Source: Neostapfia colusana (Eukaryota > Streptophyta > Magnoliopsida > Poales > Poaceae). From it: 64,000 nucleotides of DNA. Within the stretch, counting starts at the first letter, position 1. Every line of letters starts with the position of its first letter. Position numbers and translations under genes: made by a program. The notes under the pieces were generated by a model that was not told the DNA's origin, made no database searches, and worked only from the letters and a program-made list of their open reading frames with translations. Shown here in pieces: positions 33,779-45,600 of the stretch. The stretch lies in contig JASWHV010000011.1 in NCBI GenBank assembly GCA_030760725.1, positions 15,339,501 to 15,403,500 on the forward strand, given 5' to 3'.

Positions 33779-35035
33779 TCGCTAAGGTCGAGGAGGAACC
33801 CGAAGTCCTAGACTTCGTTACTCCGGAGGAACAGCTAGCCTACGACCAAGAGCAGCAAGGCAAGCCCCGGTTTGCATTAACCTTTTTACAAATGTTTATT
33901 GTTTTGAGCACATCTTTGAATATTGTTCTTTGCATTAGAGTCTTGATTGGAAACCCAACTGCATAGCCAAGAAAACCATGGGTTGGGTTTAGGATTGAAA
34001 ACCTCGTTAGCCACTGCATTGCTAAGATAGAGTAGGATTCGGTACAAGTCGAGTAGTTGGAACTACTCGCGAGAATAGGCTAGAGGCACATTGCTCGGGT
34101 AGAGATAGCACATGATACACATGGCAAGAAAATGAGACCGAGCGGAGAGTAAGGGCAGCAGGACTTTGGGGCCTGTGTGCTGTAGCTCCGCTTGTATCGA
34201 TTGAGGACCGAGCCGTGTGCGGGCCTGTTGAACAAGCTAGAACAGTACCAAAGACCTACCGGCTATATGGGAACCGGGAAACTGATGTAACTCGGGTAGC
34301 TGGGTATTGAGGCATTGCCCGTCGTTCAGAGGGTAGGTTGAGAGCTCGAGGTGTAAATCAGCTGGCGGCACAGAGATGCGCGTGCAGGGACCTCTTGCTC
34401 GGGACGATGGGACCGGTTCAATATTTGGCTAACGGGTGAAAGGTAGTCGCGTACGGCGTCCGTGATGGTTGTTGTAGGCAACATCGAGTACGGGCGTACG
34501 TGACGGGTTGTTCGGGTAACCCTGCAGGTGTAAATCGATTATAATCGCCGTCCCTCGCGGTCAGTGAGTACCACTTGTTCACTGTACCGTGACGTAGAAA
34601 GAACAGGCTAGTTACATGATAAAATGTTGCTGATTGAAAGCTGGACATTGATTGTTAATGATATGCTGTAGCTTAGTGCTAACTAAAGTTCTTTTCAACT
34701 TTGGGCAAAGTACATGAGAGAAATGCGTTTCTTGTTTGATTGCGGCTCTCTCATGTGCCTTCGCGTAAGGTTCTCCACAACCTGCTGCTAAAACTTGAAA
34801 GTAAGGTTCTACTGATTAGGCGAGTCCTTGCAAATGATTTTACCTCATGTAACCCATTACCCTCATGTAGAAGTTCCATGTTTAGGTGAGACGGGTCAGA
34901 CTTGCTGAGCCTTCATGCTCACTGCTTGTGTTTGAAACTTTTGCAGGGTTCTATGAGGAAGGGACTCCCGAAGAGGAGACGGAACCCCAGGAGGGGAACC
35001 CCATCGAGTGGGAGTCGTGCACGCCGCAGAGTTAG
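33779..35035 (+). CDS. LTR-embedded two-exon ORF, C2 5' LTR copy (open)
   Basis: Exon 1 is 33779-33859 (81 nt), after TATCATGTAG. Exon 2 is 34947-35035 (89 nt), after CTTTTGCAG, ending TAG. The intron 33860-34946 would be GC-AG (CAAG/GCAAGC...GCAG/GG). The joined frame is open: AKVEEEPEVLDFVTPEEQLA ... QEQQ-G-FYEEGTPEEETEP ... EWESCTPQS. A plain GT donor a few bases on (CCCCG/GTTTGC) would put exon 2 out of frame, so the GC donor is preferred. The small product is strongly acidic. No in-frame ATG lies in exon 1 (its frame opens upstream only from TTG), so an upstream initiating exon must exist if it is translated. The stop lies about 120 nt before AATAAA, so the gene could be expressed from a lone LTR. 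Confidence 0.55.
34050..34069 (+). other. conserved LTR hairpin, C2 5' LTR
   Basis: CGAGTAG-TTGGAA-CTACTCG inside the candidate LTR intron; identical copy at 45402-45421 in the 3' LTR. Confidence 0.6.
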
Positions 35036-35156
35036 TGTGCGTGTGTGCTAGCAAGGACACGTTCAAGGGCTGAACGTGCACTTGATGCTTAGTCTACGCC
35101 CGCGAGTGTGGACTAAACTTATTTTGATGTAAACATGTTCATAAACTTGTTTATGT

Positions 35157-35162
35157 AATAAA
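35157..35162 (+). terminator. C2 LTR polyadenylation signal
   Basis: AATAAA in GTAATAAAATTTCC, about 105 bp before the LTR end. The corresponding position in the 3' LTR is near 46509. Other families have AATAAA at the same relative place. Confidence 0.6.
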
Positions 35163-35269
35163 ATTTCCGCTTCCGCTTTGTACCTTTGACGTGTGTTATA
35201 CGGTGCTGTGCAACGCAGCACCCCTCAGCGTGATCCTGGCTCGACAGGACCAAGGGGGTCGTGTCAGCG

Positions 35270-35284
35270 TGGTATCAGAGCTCG
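35270..35284 (+). other. C2 primer binding site, initiator tRNA-Met
   Basis: TGGTATCAGAGCTCG, three bases (GCG) after the 5' LTR end. Confidence 0.96.
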
Positions 35285-36770
35285 CTTGAGGTTTAACACA
35301 GTACAAAGGTCTTCTTTTTTCAAAAATCCAGTGAGGAACGAGTTAATAGCCCGTATAAGGATGTTATTAGCATATAGAAAGTGGCATATTAACCTATTTG
35401 TTATGTCGGAAAATCGTGCATCTCGGGACGTTTATGTCTTGGGGGGTGCACGTAAGCGCTGTCCACCAGTGCGCACAAGCTGAAGGGTGGAGCCCCACGG
35501 GTGGCAGGTAACCCGACCCGCTTTGATATCCTCTACGACTCTTCATGTCGTTTGGGGTATTCGAGCAACGTCTGTCCCTGGCGTGCGTGGTGCAATATGG
35601 GAGACCCCGTCACGTGGCCTAAAACGTGAACACGTAACTCAAGGCGTGTTTGGCTTGAGAACATCCGGGCGAGTGATGACGGCCGGATGTACCAACTGTA
35701 TGGATTCCGGGCTCGGTGTGCAGCCGAGCCTGATGATTGTTTGAGTTTCTGCAGGTAGCCTTACCACGAAACGGTAGACGTGTAGCATCCATGTGCGAGT
35801 GACGAGTAGTGCCACTAAACTAACGAAGCCGGCTAAGTCCGGTATAGGTTTTTTTTCTTTGTGAGGACGTAGTACCGACATAAGCTGGTGACGCATCGAC
35901 GTCACACCCAACTAAATGAACAACTTCATTTAAAAACTTGAAGGTTTTGATCCAAAGAAGTAAAACTTGATGTAACTCCTTCCCTTGAACAGGATATTCA
36001 AAGCTAATAAGTTTTCAACTTATAGGATGTTAAGGACAGAGCACTCTGTTTTCAGCTGAATCAAGGCTGAAGATAATCAGAGGTTAGAGGTCAAGTTCTT
36101 TCGAGGCTGGGGTCGTATGATACATTTCTGGAAAGCTTTGGAAGAGCTTTAAAACTTTTCTGTTGAGGTCCAGAGGTGTTTCATCCCTTAACCACTCGAA
36201 AAATGCAGTAGAGTTGAAACTGTCCAGAAAACAGGACAGAGCAAAGACTCTCTGTAGACTCTCTGTAAAATTAAGCATAACTTCCTGCATAAAAATCCAA
36301 AAATAGAAAATGAGGTAGTTCTGGAAATCTTATGAGATGGGTTACAACTTTGTAACAGAAAGTTTTGTCAGATTAGGAACAGCATTAACTGGGATTCTTG
36401 GATCAAATCAGTACCTAAAGCAGGGAGGTGCTGTCCAATTGTTCCCAGAAATTCTGTTAACTTTGACATCCCATAACTTGTGAACCAGGACAGATCTTAG
36501 GCCAACCAAATACTTTCTGGAAAGCTATTGAAGTTAACTTTAACTTTGATATTGAGCTCCAGGACTGGTTTTGCTTTTAACCTGGCCTAAATCAGATTGA
36601 TATGGAAACTGGTCAGGGCTGTCATGGGAACAGCAGATCAGCAGTCAAATTTGTTTAAAAATTTGAACTATGTTTCCAAGTTTTAGGGGTTCAATGACAT
36701 ATCTTATGTTATAACTCAATGGTTTACTGTTTAAATAAATATTTGACATTTCTCAAATATATTTTTACAG
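35285..36770 (+). other. C2 leader with candidate intron
   Basis: No supported ORF. TTTCTGCAG/GTAGCC at 35754/35755 is donor-like, and CAAATATATTTTTACAG ends at 36770 directly before the ORF0 ATG (intron 1016 bp). A second acceptor precedes gag at 37985 (intron 2231 bp, skipping ORF0). Confidence 0.45.
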
Positions 36771-37715
36771 ATGGCAGCAGATAAACGGTTGGAGAACGGG
36801 TGGGTAGTTTCCCACTGCTCTGACCGTAGCGGCTACCCGGAAGCATTGTGGCAAATGCTCCAATATTTCGGGTACAACCAGATGCCGCAATACTTCGCCA
36901 AGGAAGAAGGCGAAGAGGGGAACAAAACGTGGATGATCCATGTCGAGGTTCCCGCAGGACCTACGCCACCGGGTTGGGTGCCATTCACCGTCACGGTGAG
37001 AGGAAGACAACCGGAAGGGATGTGGCAAGTGGCAGCCCGTGACACTATGTCACGTTTCTGCCAACTACACGTGCAGGCTATGGAGGGAACTCCATACGCA
37101 CTCGTTCCGGTGGAGGGACGAGCTCAGCATGTGTGGGGAGAGAGGTACCTGGAGGCAACAGACCCGACTTGCCCAAGGTACAACCCCGCGGAGGCAAATC
37201 TCAGTCTCTAAATGAGGGCGGGAAACGCTGTGATGAACAGCCAAGCTGTTCATACGGAGCATCTCGCCACCAAGCTCAAGGAGAGCACAAGCCGTGGAGA
37301 TCATTTCGAGAGTGCTCACAGTGCACTCCGCAATGTGCTCCTTCCGACGATCAAGCGACTGAATGAACAACACAATCAGTTGCGTCGTCTGAAGAAGGCA
37401 AAGAAAAAGAGCCGTGTTGACATCGCGGCGTTGCAAGAGCTGGTGCAGACCCTAACCCAGCAGATTGCGGACCTTGCTCAAGAGCGGGACGACGCTATTG
37501 AGGAAGGACAAGGCTGGGAAGAGGACTACAACCAGGCTATGGACGAGGTGCATGCATTGCAGGACCTCGTGCCCCCGGTGTTAGGCATACCGGTGGTCTT
37601 GGGTCTTCCAGCCATGGGAGAGCCCGGAATGGGAGAAGAGGTGGTAGATCCAGAGCCACCAGCTGAGGTACCGGAGGAGGACGACCCACAGGAGGTCGAG
37701 TTCTACTCCGAGTAG
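36771..37715 (+). pseudogene. ORF0 of C2, one nonsense codon
   Basis: 314 codons collinear with C1 ORF0. TAA at 37209-37211 replaces the Gln codon of C1 (SL-stop-MRAGNAV versus CLQIRAGNAV). The remaining frame is open: globular N-terminal half (NGWVVSHCSDRSGYPEAL), coiled coil (LRRLKKAKKKSRVDIAALQ, DLAQERDDAIEEGQGWEEDY) and acidic tail (EEDDPQEVEFYSE). Termination at the stop would leave 146 residues without the coiled coil. Confidence 0.75.
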
Positions 37716-37986
37716 GGGGTTACGGTTGCCAAGTAGGGCAGCTAGGGTAGCGTAACCCAACTTTTGTAATCGGTGACATGTCGTGTAGACAGTAGCATAT
37801 GTATAGGTAGTGACGACATGAGCACGACTTCTCGGAGGTCCGAGAATAATGTATCTTGTATAAAGTTTATGCTTTATCAATATATGTGAATGTTGTGCAA
37901 GATAATCATGCGTCGCTTCAATACTACTGCTGTTTATGGAATTTTGAGTAAGACATGTGCTAATTACTGCTGTGCTGAATTTCAGA

Positions 37987-40900
37987 ATGACGCGTACTCG
38001 TGCCAACCCTGACGTTGGGGGTACCAGTCAAGGGGGAGAGACCTCCCAACCACCTCTCGAGGACTCCTCGGGACAGCAGCAGCAACAGCAACAGCAAACA
38101 CCGCCACCGCCACTGCCAACGGTTACATTGGCCGACATTGTCGCGGCAATGGCGGGTTCACATCAGCAGCACACAGAGCTGCTGCAAACGTTAATTGCGA
38201 ATACGTCTCGCCCAGAGAGACGTCAAGATCGTGAGGAGCGCCAACAGAGCTCCTACTCTGACTTCCTGGCGACTCATCCCCCTGTATTCTCAAGGGCGGA
38301 TGAACCACTTGACGCGGACAACTGGCTCCGCGCCATAGAGATGAAATTCGGGCTGCTCCAAATCAGCGAGCAGCGCAAGACTCAGTTCGCGGTCCAGCAG
38401 CTCCAAGGATCCGCGAGCGCATGGTGGGCCAACTTCTGTGCTTCACAGCCCACCGACCGAGCGATGACCTGGGCGGAGTTCCGGACGGCCTTCAGGGCCT
38501 ATCATATACCGCCCGGTTTGATGAAGAGGAAGACGCAGGAGTTCCTACACCTGCAACAAGGGAGCCGAAACGCGCTGGAATATTCCAGGGCGTTCAACGA
38601 TCTCGCGCTCTACGCGTCGTATCACGCGGATACCGACGAGAAGCGGCGAGACCACTTCTACCAGGGGCTTAACCCGCTCCTGAAGGACAAATTGGCGATG
38701 TTCAATCGCGGCAGCCTCAACGACATCATTGATGCTGCGATTGTTCAGGAAGACTCCGGCAAGGAGTTGGCGGCGGCAGAGCGAAAGCGAAGCGCGCCGC
38801 AAAGCAGCGGAGAAGGAGGTGGTCCTTCTCAGAAGTTTCGGATGGTGAATCGCCCACCATCAGGTCCACGCTGGCAGCCACCACAGCGGTCGATGCCGTT
38901 CCGCGGTCGGCCGTACTCTTCACCGGCATTCCGGCCGGCACTGCCAGTACCACCGCAACAACAGCAGCAGCAGCGGGCGATGCCGCGTGCGTTTGCACCT
39001 CCGCAACGCATGCCGGGCTTTCGTCCATCAAGAACTCCACCAGCAGCGGCCACATGTTACAAGTGTGGTCGTCCAGGACACTTTGCGAGCAGTTGCCCGG
39101 AGAGGCAACGCGGCGGAGTAGCACCACCGTTTCCGGGGAGGAATCAACCCCGGAACCCTACTAATGCGCGGCGGGCAAACCCTAGGCCCGGCACTGTCCA
39201 CCAGCTTGCCATTGAGGACGTGCCGGAGGGCGAGCCCATCCTTGCGGGTATGTTCCAACTCCACCAGCATCCCGCTATAGTACTATTTGATTCAGGCGCC
39301 ACGCATAATTTTATTAGCCAAGCTTTCATTGCTAAACACAGCTTGCCAATACTCCCCACCGATAGTCCATATTTAATTTGTTCACCGGGTGGGAAGATTT
39401 CAGCAAGCGTAATGGTCTCCAAAGCACCATTATGCTTAGCGGGTAGAGTGTACCCCACGTCTCTCATTATCTTAGAGGGACAGAAGGTCGATGTCATCCT
39501 AGGGATGTCGTGGTTAACCCGCCACGGCGCTGTTTTAGACACCGTCCTTCGAGTCGTGCACTTAAACTCAGAAGTGCACAGTTCTCACTCATTATTTCTG
39601 GACAGTCCAGAAATAAAACTTCCAAGTGTCTACCAAGCCACAACCATCAGATTGGAAGACATTCCAGTGGTCCGAGAGTTCCCGGATGTATTCCCGGACG
39701 ATTTGCCGGGGATGCCACCCGATAGAGAGGTGGAGTTCAAGATTGAACTTGCACCGGGAACCATGCCAATATCCCGAAGGCCGTACAAGATGGCACCCAA
39801 GGAGTTGGCTGAACTGAAGACTCAGCTCACGGACCTTCTGGAGAAGGGTTTTATTAGGTCGAGCTCCTCACCATGGGGATGTTCAGCATTATTTGTCAAG
39901 AAGAAGGATGAGACGCTGCGGCTTTGCGTGGACTACCGTCCATTAAATGCCGTAACCATCAAGAACAAGTACCCGTTACCACGGATCGACATGTTGTTTG
40001 ATCAGTTGGTCGAAGCGAAGATCTTCTCCAAGATGGATTTAAGATCCGGGTACCATCAGATTAAGATAAGGGCGGAGGACATTCCAAAGACAGCTTTCTC
40101 GACAAGGTACGGACTTTATGATTACCTGGTCATGTCCTTCGGCCTCACCAATGCTCCAGCTCACTTCATGTACTTAATGAACTCGGTGTTCATGCCGGAG
40201 CTGGACAAGTTTGTCGTGGTCTTCATCGACGACATCCTGGTATACTCCAAGTCGGAGGAAGATCACAAGAAACATCTGCGTATAGTCGTGCAACGGCTGC
40301 GGGATCACAAGTTATACGCAAAGTTCAGCAAATGCGAGTTTTGGATATCGCAAGTGCCTTTCCTCGGGCATATCATCTCAGCGGAGGGTATCGCTGTGGA
40401 CCTGAGCAAGATCACGCAAGTGCTGAATTGGAAATCCCCGAGAACTGTTCATGAGGTACGGAGTTTCCTCGGACTCGCGGGATATTATCGGAGGTTCATT
40501 CCGAACTTCTCGAAGATTGCCAAGCCAATGACAGAGCTGCTGAAGAAGGCTACCAAATATGTTTGGAGTCCAACATGTGAAGCAGCATTCAAGGCTTTAG
40601 TCAAGCACCTGACATCAGCACCGGTTTTGGCGCAGCCAGACACAACAAAACCGTTCGATGTGTACTGCGATGCATCTGGCATTGGGCTCGGATGTGTGCT
40701 GATGCAAGACCGAAGAGTGGTCGCGTATGGATCACGGCAGCTTAGGAACCATGAGCAAAATTATCCAACTCACGATTTGGAGCTCGCTGCCGTGGTACTT
40801 GCACTGAAGATGTGGAGGCACTACCTACTCGGTAACCTTGTGCATTTATATACCGACCACAAAAGCCTCAAGTACATATTCACTCAGAAGGAGTTGAACA

Positions 40901-42544
40901 TGAGGCAACGAAGATGGTTAGAACTGATAAAGGATTATGAGATAGAGATCCATTATCATCCGGGCAAGGCAAACGTTGTGGCAGATGCGCTGAGCCGCAA
41001 GTCACACGTCAATAATCTGACCATCACACCGTTGGAAGAGAGCGAACCACCACTACATGTGATTCCACACGGAGCTCTCTACAACCTAGCTTTGATCCCC
41101 ACCATCCGTGAAGAGATAGCGGCAGCCCAGAAGAATGACAAGGGCATGTCACATTTGCGGAGACGTGTAGATAGTGGGGAATTAAAATGTTTCCGGAAGG
41201 ACGGAGACGGCGTCCTATGGTTCAAGAACCGGATCGTCGTACCCCGAAACCCGGAGTTACGGAAGAAAATCTTTGATGAGGCTCACTTATCAAAGTTTTC
41301 TATTCACCCCGGCAGCAACAAAATGTATCAAGAACTCAGAAGAAAGTTTTGGTGGACACGGATGAAGCGAGAGACTGCAAAATACGTGTCCGAGTGTGAT
41401 ACATGTCGAAGGGTGAAGGCAGACCACATGCGGAAACCGGGACTGCTGCAACCACTGGGCATTCCTGCCTGGAAGTGGGAGGACGTAAGCATGGATTTCG
41501 TCGTCGGTTTACCCACCACCTTACAGAAACATGATTCTGTATGGGTAATCGTCGATCGGCTCACCAAGGTTGCCCATTTCATCCCGGTCAACACCAATTA
41601 CAACGCCAAGAAGTACGCTGAACTGTACATCTCACGGATCCTATGCTTATACGGCGTACCCCGTACCATCGTATCGGACCGGGGCACTTTATTTGTGTCC
41701 CGTTTTTGGGAGCAGCTACACACTGCCTTGGGGACGAAGCTGATCCGTAGTTCAGCCTACCACCCGCAGACGGATGGGCAAACTGAGCGGGTAAATCAAA
41801 TCCTAGAAGACATGCTACGAGCTTGCGCTATCGACCACGGCAAGAATTGGGATGATCACTTGCCGTTAGCCGAGTTCTCGTACAACAATGGGTACCAAGC
41901 CAGCATCAAGATGGCGCCCTACGAGGCGCTATACGGAAGAAAATGCCGCACACCATTGAACTGGTGTGAGTCTGGCGAAAGGGGTTACCTTCGGGATTGA
42001 CCTTGTCAACAACGCGGAAGAAAAGGTTCGACTAATTCAAGCGAACCTAAAAGCCGCTCAATCCCGTCAGAAACAGTATGCAGACCGGAGAAGGCGCCCA
42101 TTACAATTCGAAGTTGGGGACCACGTATATCTACGAGTGTCTCCAATGAAGGGCGTAAACAGATTTGGGGTGAGAGGAAAGTTGGCACCCCGATTCATCG
42201 GTCCATTCCCGATTACCGAAAGATGTGGATCGGTAGCATACCGGCTGAAATTACCAGAAGCACTTTCCGGTGTGCACGACGTCGTTCACGTGTCCCAGCT
42301 GAGGAAGTGTCTCAAGCTATCAACTACCGTTCAGCTGGAAGACATTGAAGAACTGCAACCGGATCTCACCTATCGAGAGGAACCGGTGCAGGTTATTGAT
42401 GAGAAGGCCCGAACCACACGCAACCGTACGTTGTGGTTCTACAAGGTTCTATGGAGTAATCACTCCATGGACGAAGCGACATGGGAGAGCGAAAAATTCC
42501 TTCGCACTAACTACCCCGACTTTTTCACGTCGCATATCCGGTAA
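37987..42544 (+). pseudogene. C2 gag-pol with one frameshift in integrase
   Basis: About 1518 codons for capsid, protease, RT, RNase H, integrase and chromodomain. The start MTRTRANPDVGG follows TTTCAGA. Positions: capsid core with AWWANF and FRTAFRAYHIPPGLMKRK; zinc knuckle CYKCGRPGHFASSC at residue ~357; protease LFDSGATH at ~434; RT FIDDILVYSK at ~746; RNase H YCDASGIGLG at ~892; YTDHKSLKYIF; integrase HHCC with CDTCRRVKADH; catalytic D in MDFVVGLP (~1170), D in SDRG (~1231) and E in QTERVNQ (~1267), 35 residues apart for D-E. One extra G in the run near 41980-41983 shifts the frame after WCESGER; the chromodomain (LTYREEPVQVIDEKA ... FYKVLWSNHSMDEATWE) continues in the next frame to 42544. 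Everything up to the integrase core is open. Confidence 0.96.
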
Positions 42545-42600
42545 TGTTCCACCGTCCTCTCTCTTATTTTCACCGTATAATCTCGGGACGAGATTCTTTT

Positions 42601-42613
42601 AAGGGGGGAGGAA
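42601..42613 (+). other. C2 polypurine tract
   Basis: AAGGGGGGAGGAA immediately before the 3' LTR start TGTAAGG, preceded by CTCGGGACGAGATTCTTTT as in C1. Confidence 0.93.
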
Positions 42614-45600
42614 TGTAAGGGCCTCAGTTTTGGACACCCATTTGTAGTGTTCATCCCCACACCACACACCTCATTTGAGGAAGAATGATGAACACAAATG
42701 AAGAGCAAGTAACAATTTTCAACATGCTCATTAGGGAACAAACTTACACATTGCAAAAGTGGTGTTTCCCACATGTGATATAGATGGGCTGGACATATGA
42801 AAACTCCTACACTTTGCTAAGAATGTCCATGCCAAGTTTCACCCAAATTCAAAACCTTTTTGAGGTCATTTTAGGTATAGATAGGAGGAGGGCAATTTGA
42901 AACCATATTCAAATTCAAACTGTTTTCACCCACTGAATTTAAAAGTGGAAGGCATATTCTCACTCAGCACATTTTTGTGAGCTCCCACACCAAGTTTCAC
43001 TCCATTTGGAGTTAATCTTGACTTGAGCTAAGGGGGAGAAATTCAAACTTTATTTGAATTTCAAACTGAACTTATGCTGAAATTCATTCAACCAAACCTC
43101 ATTTGAACTTTAATCAATTCAAATGGCTCATGGGTGAATAATTTGAATTGCCAAGGGTAGTATAGGGTTCACTGTTTACCACAGCTGTTAGGAGTAAATT
43201 TCAGAGGTTAAAAGGAGGGGTGGGACCCACATGTCAGCCTCTGCCTCAATACAAACCGACTGAAACACAGTTCAGTCGGTTCCCGGCTGCTGTGCGCGCG
43301 CGCCACCGAAGGGGGCAGCCGGCGCCAGCTCCTGCTGCGCGCCCCAAGCCGGAGACCAGCCGCTGGGCTATTTATTCCCTCCCCGGCGTGCTCCGATCAC
43401 TCACTTCCCGGGCTGCCGACGTGCACGATCCATTTCTCCACTGCCATCACCGCCGCTCGAGCTCCCGCTCGATCAAGCCGATCGCAGCTCCCTCCTTCCA
43501 CTCCAGGGTCCCAGCAAGGTACTAGAGACCTTCCTCCATCCTCCCCATTGCTAGAAGTCGATTGAAACCAAGTGCTATCGGCTGTGCCGAAAGATAAAAA
43601 TCGGAACTGGAAACCGCCGCACCTCGGGCTCTTGTGGACAGCCCAACCTGGGCGTTGTCACGCCCGAGCCAAGGCACCCTTGGACGCGCAAGTGACCGGT
43701 GCTGCTCATCCCCGAGCCACAGCTCGAGTGGTTGCTCACCGGCGGCGAATTTCCACTTTTCCCCTTTCTGTGTGCAGAACGACCTTCGGGTACGATTCTG
43801 TGTAATTCGTGCTCTAGAAAGGATTAGAGGGCCTTAGGCCACTCCCACACGAGCTAGACACGGTAAGGCACAAGTTGCCTTCACAACTCTGGGCCGGAGA
43901 ACCTCTGTGCCCGGCGTAATTCAAGGTCTACTAATGGCGGAACGAACGGGGGTGTCGGGCGCACGGTGAGGACCTATTTCGGGCCTTCCCCGAGCTGCCT
44001 CGAGCTCATGTCGACCTTCTCTGAGGTCCACTGATGCTCCCCGACCGATTTCCCAAGTAGCTGAGGTACTAGGAGAGTCAGCCGACATGGCCGAAGTCGT
44101 TCCGATATAGCGGCTCGTCGCCGACCATGCTCCGGCCGTTGTCATGAGCAGCTGGCCCTCGGGTCAGGTTTCCCAAGTAAAAGTAGGCAGGGGCGGCCAC
44201 AATCAAGAAGTTTGGAGCTGTACAGCAGCCGGCGGCGAGCTCTCCGGCGAGGTCCCTCGGCGGCGGGGCGCGGGTGTCGCGAGGTTGATATTTTGAATCG
44301 GGATCCGGCTGCGGCCGGGATCGGGTGTGCTGGCGCGCAAAAGCTTTGTGGGCCGCGGTGTGCTGTCGCTTCGGCGTGCGACGCGTGTCCCCTGGGCCCA
44401 CGCGCGAGTTTAAACTTTTCCCCGATTTTCAGATTTCCTTCAAACTTCAAATCCTTATAACTTTGGCTAGAAAGCTCCAAATTGAGTGAACCAAATTTTG
44501 CTGGATTCAGCTCTCTGAGTACTTTCCAGAAAATCAAGTTTCACTTCATGAAATTCCTTAATTCTCCAGAATTAATTCCTTAAAATTTAAACTGTTAGGA
44601 ATTTTAACTGGAGAATCCCTTGGAGGAAAACCCTGAAATTTTGCTGAGATGTTCACCAAAATATCCTTGAACTACCATAAAAATTTCAGATCCATTTGAG
44701 CTCATTTAGTCCACCTAATGGTGTGATTAATAAAACTGTTCCAGAGAAAATAGAAAATGTTCAGAAACATTTTCAGAATTTTCTCTGAAATTGTGTAGCT
44801 CATATCTTTAGTTAGAGACTTCCAAATTAAGTAAGACCAACTCCATTAGAACCCTCTGAAAATCTAGTTTTCAGAAAGTCATAGTTTGTCTCATGAAAAT
44901 TCCTAGAACACCCTAAGAGTTCCAATTAAGGTCAAGGACATAATTAGTTGTGGAGGGCTCAAATGAGCTTTGCTGCAACTAAAACTTGACCAAGTCTCTG
45001 TTTAGGTTGTAAACAAGCCACAGTAAAAGTTTCACAGTCATTAGGTCTGTCTAGCAAAAGTTATAGACTTCACAACTTCCAACTTAATACAAATGCATTA
45101 AATTAATACATGTATTGTTCTATCATGTAGTCGCTAAGGTCGAGGAGGAACCCGAAGTCCTAGACTTCGTTACTCCGGAGGAACAGCTAGCCTACAACCA
45201 AGAGCAGCAAGGCAAGCCCCGGTTTGCATTAACCTTTTTACAAATGTTTATTGTTTTGAGCACATCTTTGAATATTGTTCTTTGCATTAGAGTCTTGATT
45301 GGAAACCCAACTGCATAGCCAAGAAAACCATGGGTTGGGTTTAGGATTGAAAACCTCGTTAGCCACTGCATTGCTAAGATAGAGTAGGATTCGGTACAAG
45401 TCGAGTAGTTGGAACTACTCGCGAGAATAGGCTAGAGGCACATTGCTCGGGTAGAGATAGCACATGATACACATGGCAAGAAAATGAGACCGAGCGGAGA
45501 GTAAGGGCAGCAGGACTTTGGGGCCTGTGTGCTGTAGCTCCGCTTGTGTCGATTGAGGACCGAGCCGTGTGCGGGCCTGTTGAACAAGCTAGAACAGTAC

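Larger units (their letters stand above)
31228..35266 (+). repeat. C2 5' LTR, 4039 bp
   Basis: Promoter zone near 31840-31990, GC-rich first transcribed region 31840-32400, then AT-rich sequence carrying the two-exon ORF and hairpin, AATAAA at 35157. If transcription starts near 31990 and ends near 35180, the repeated R region would be about 3.1 kb and hold the whole small ORF. Confidence 0.95.

Noticed and set aside
33860..33875. Splicing of LTR exon 1 directly to ORF0 or gag
   Set aside because: Joining the 1-base phase of exon 1 to the ORF0 or gag acceptors gives early stops; only LTR exon 2 keeps the frame.
33760..33966. Single-exon reading of the LTR ORF past the GC donor (67 codons, TTG start)
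   Set aside because: The extension beyond CAAG/GCAAGC is AT-rich and is not conserved as protein between families, whereas the exon part is. The spliced model fits better.
35270..35284. TGGTATCAGAGC as a possible tRNA gene fragment
   Set aside because: Position just after an LTR end in all four elements identifies it as a primer binding site; no tRNA cloverleaf surrounds it.
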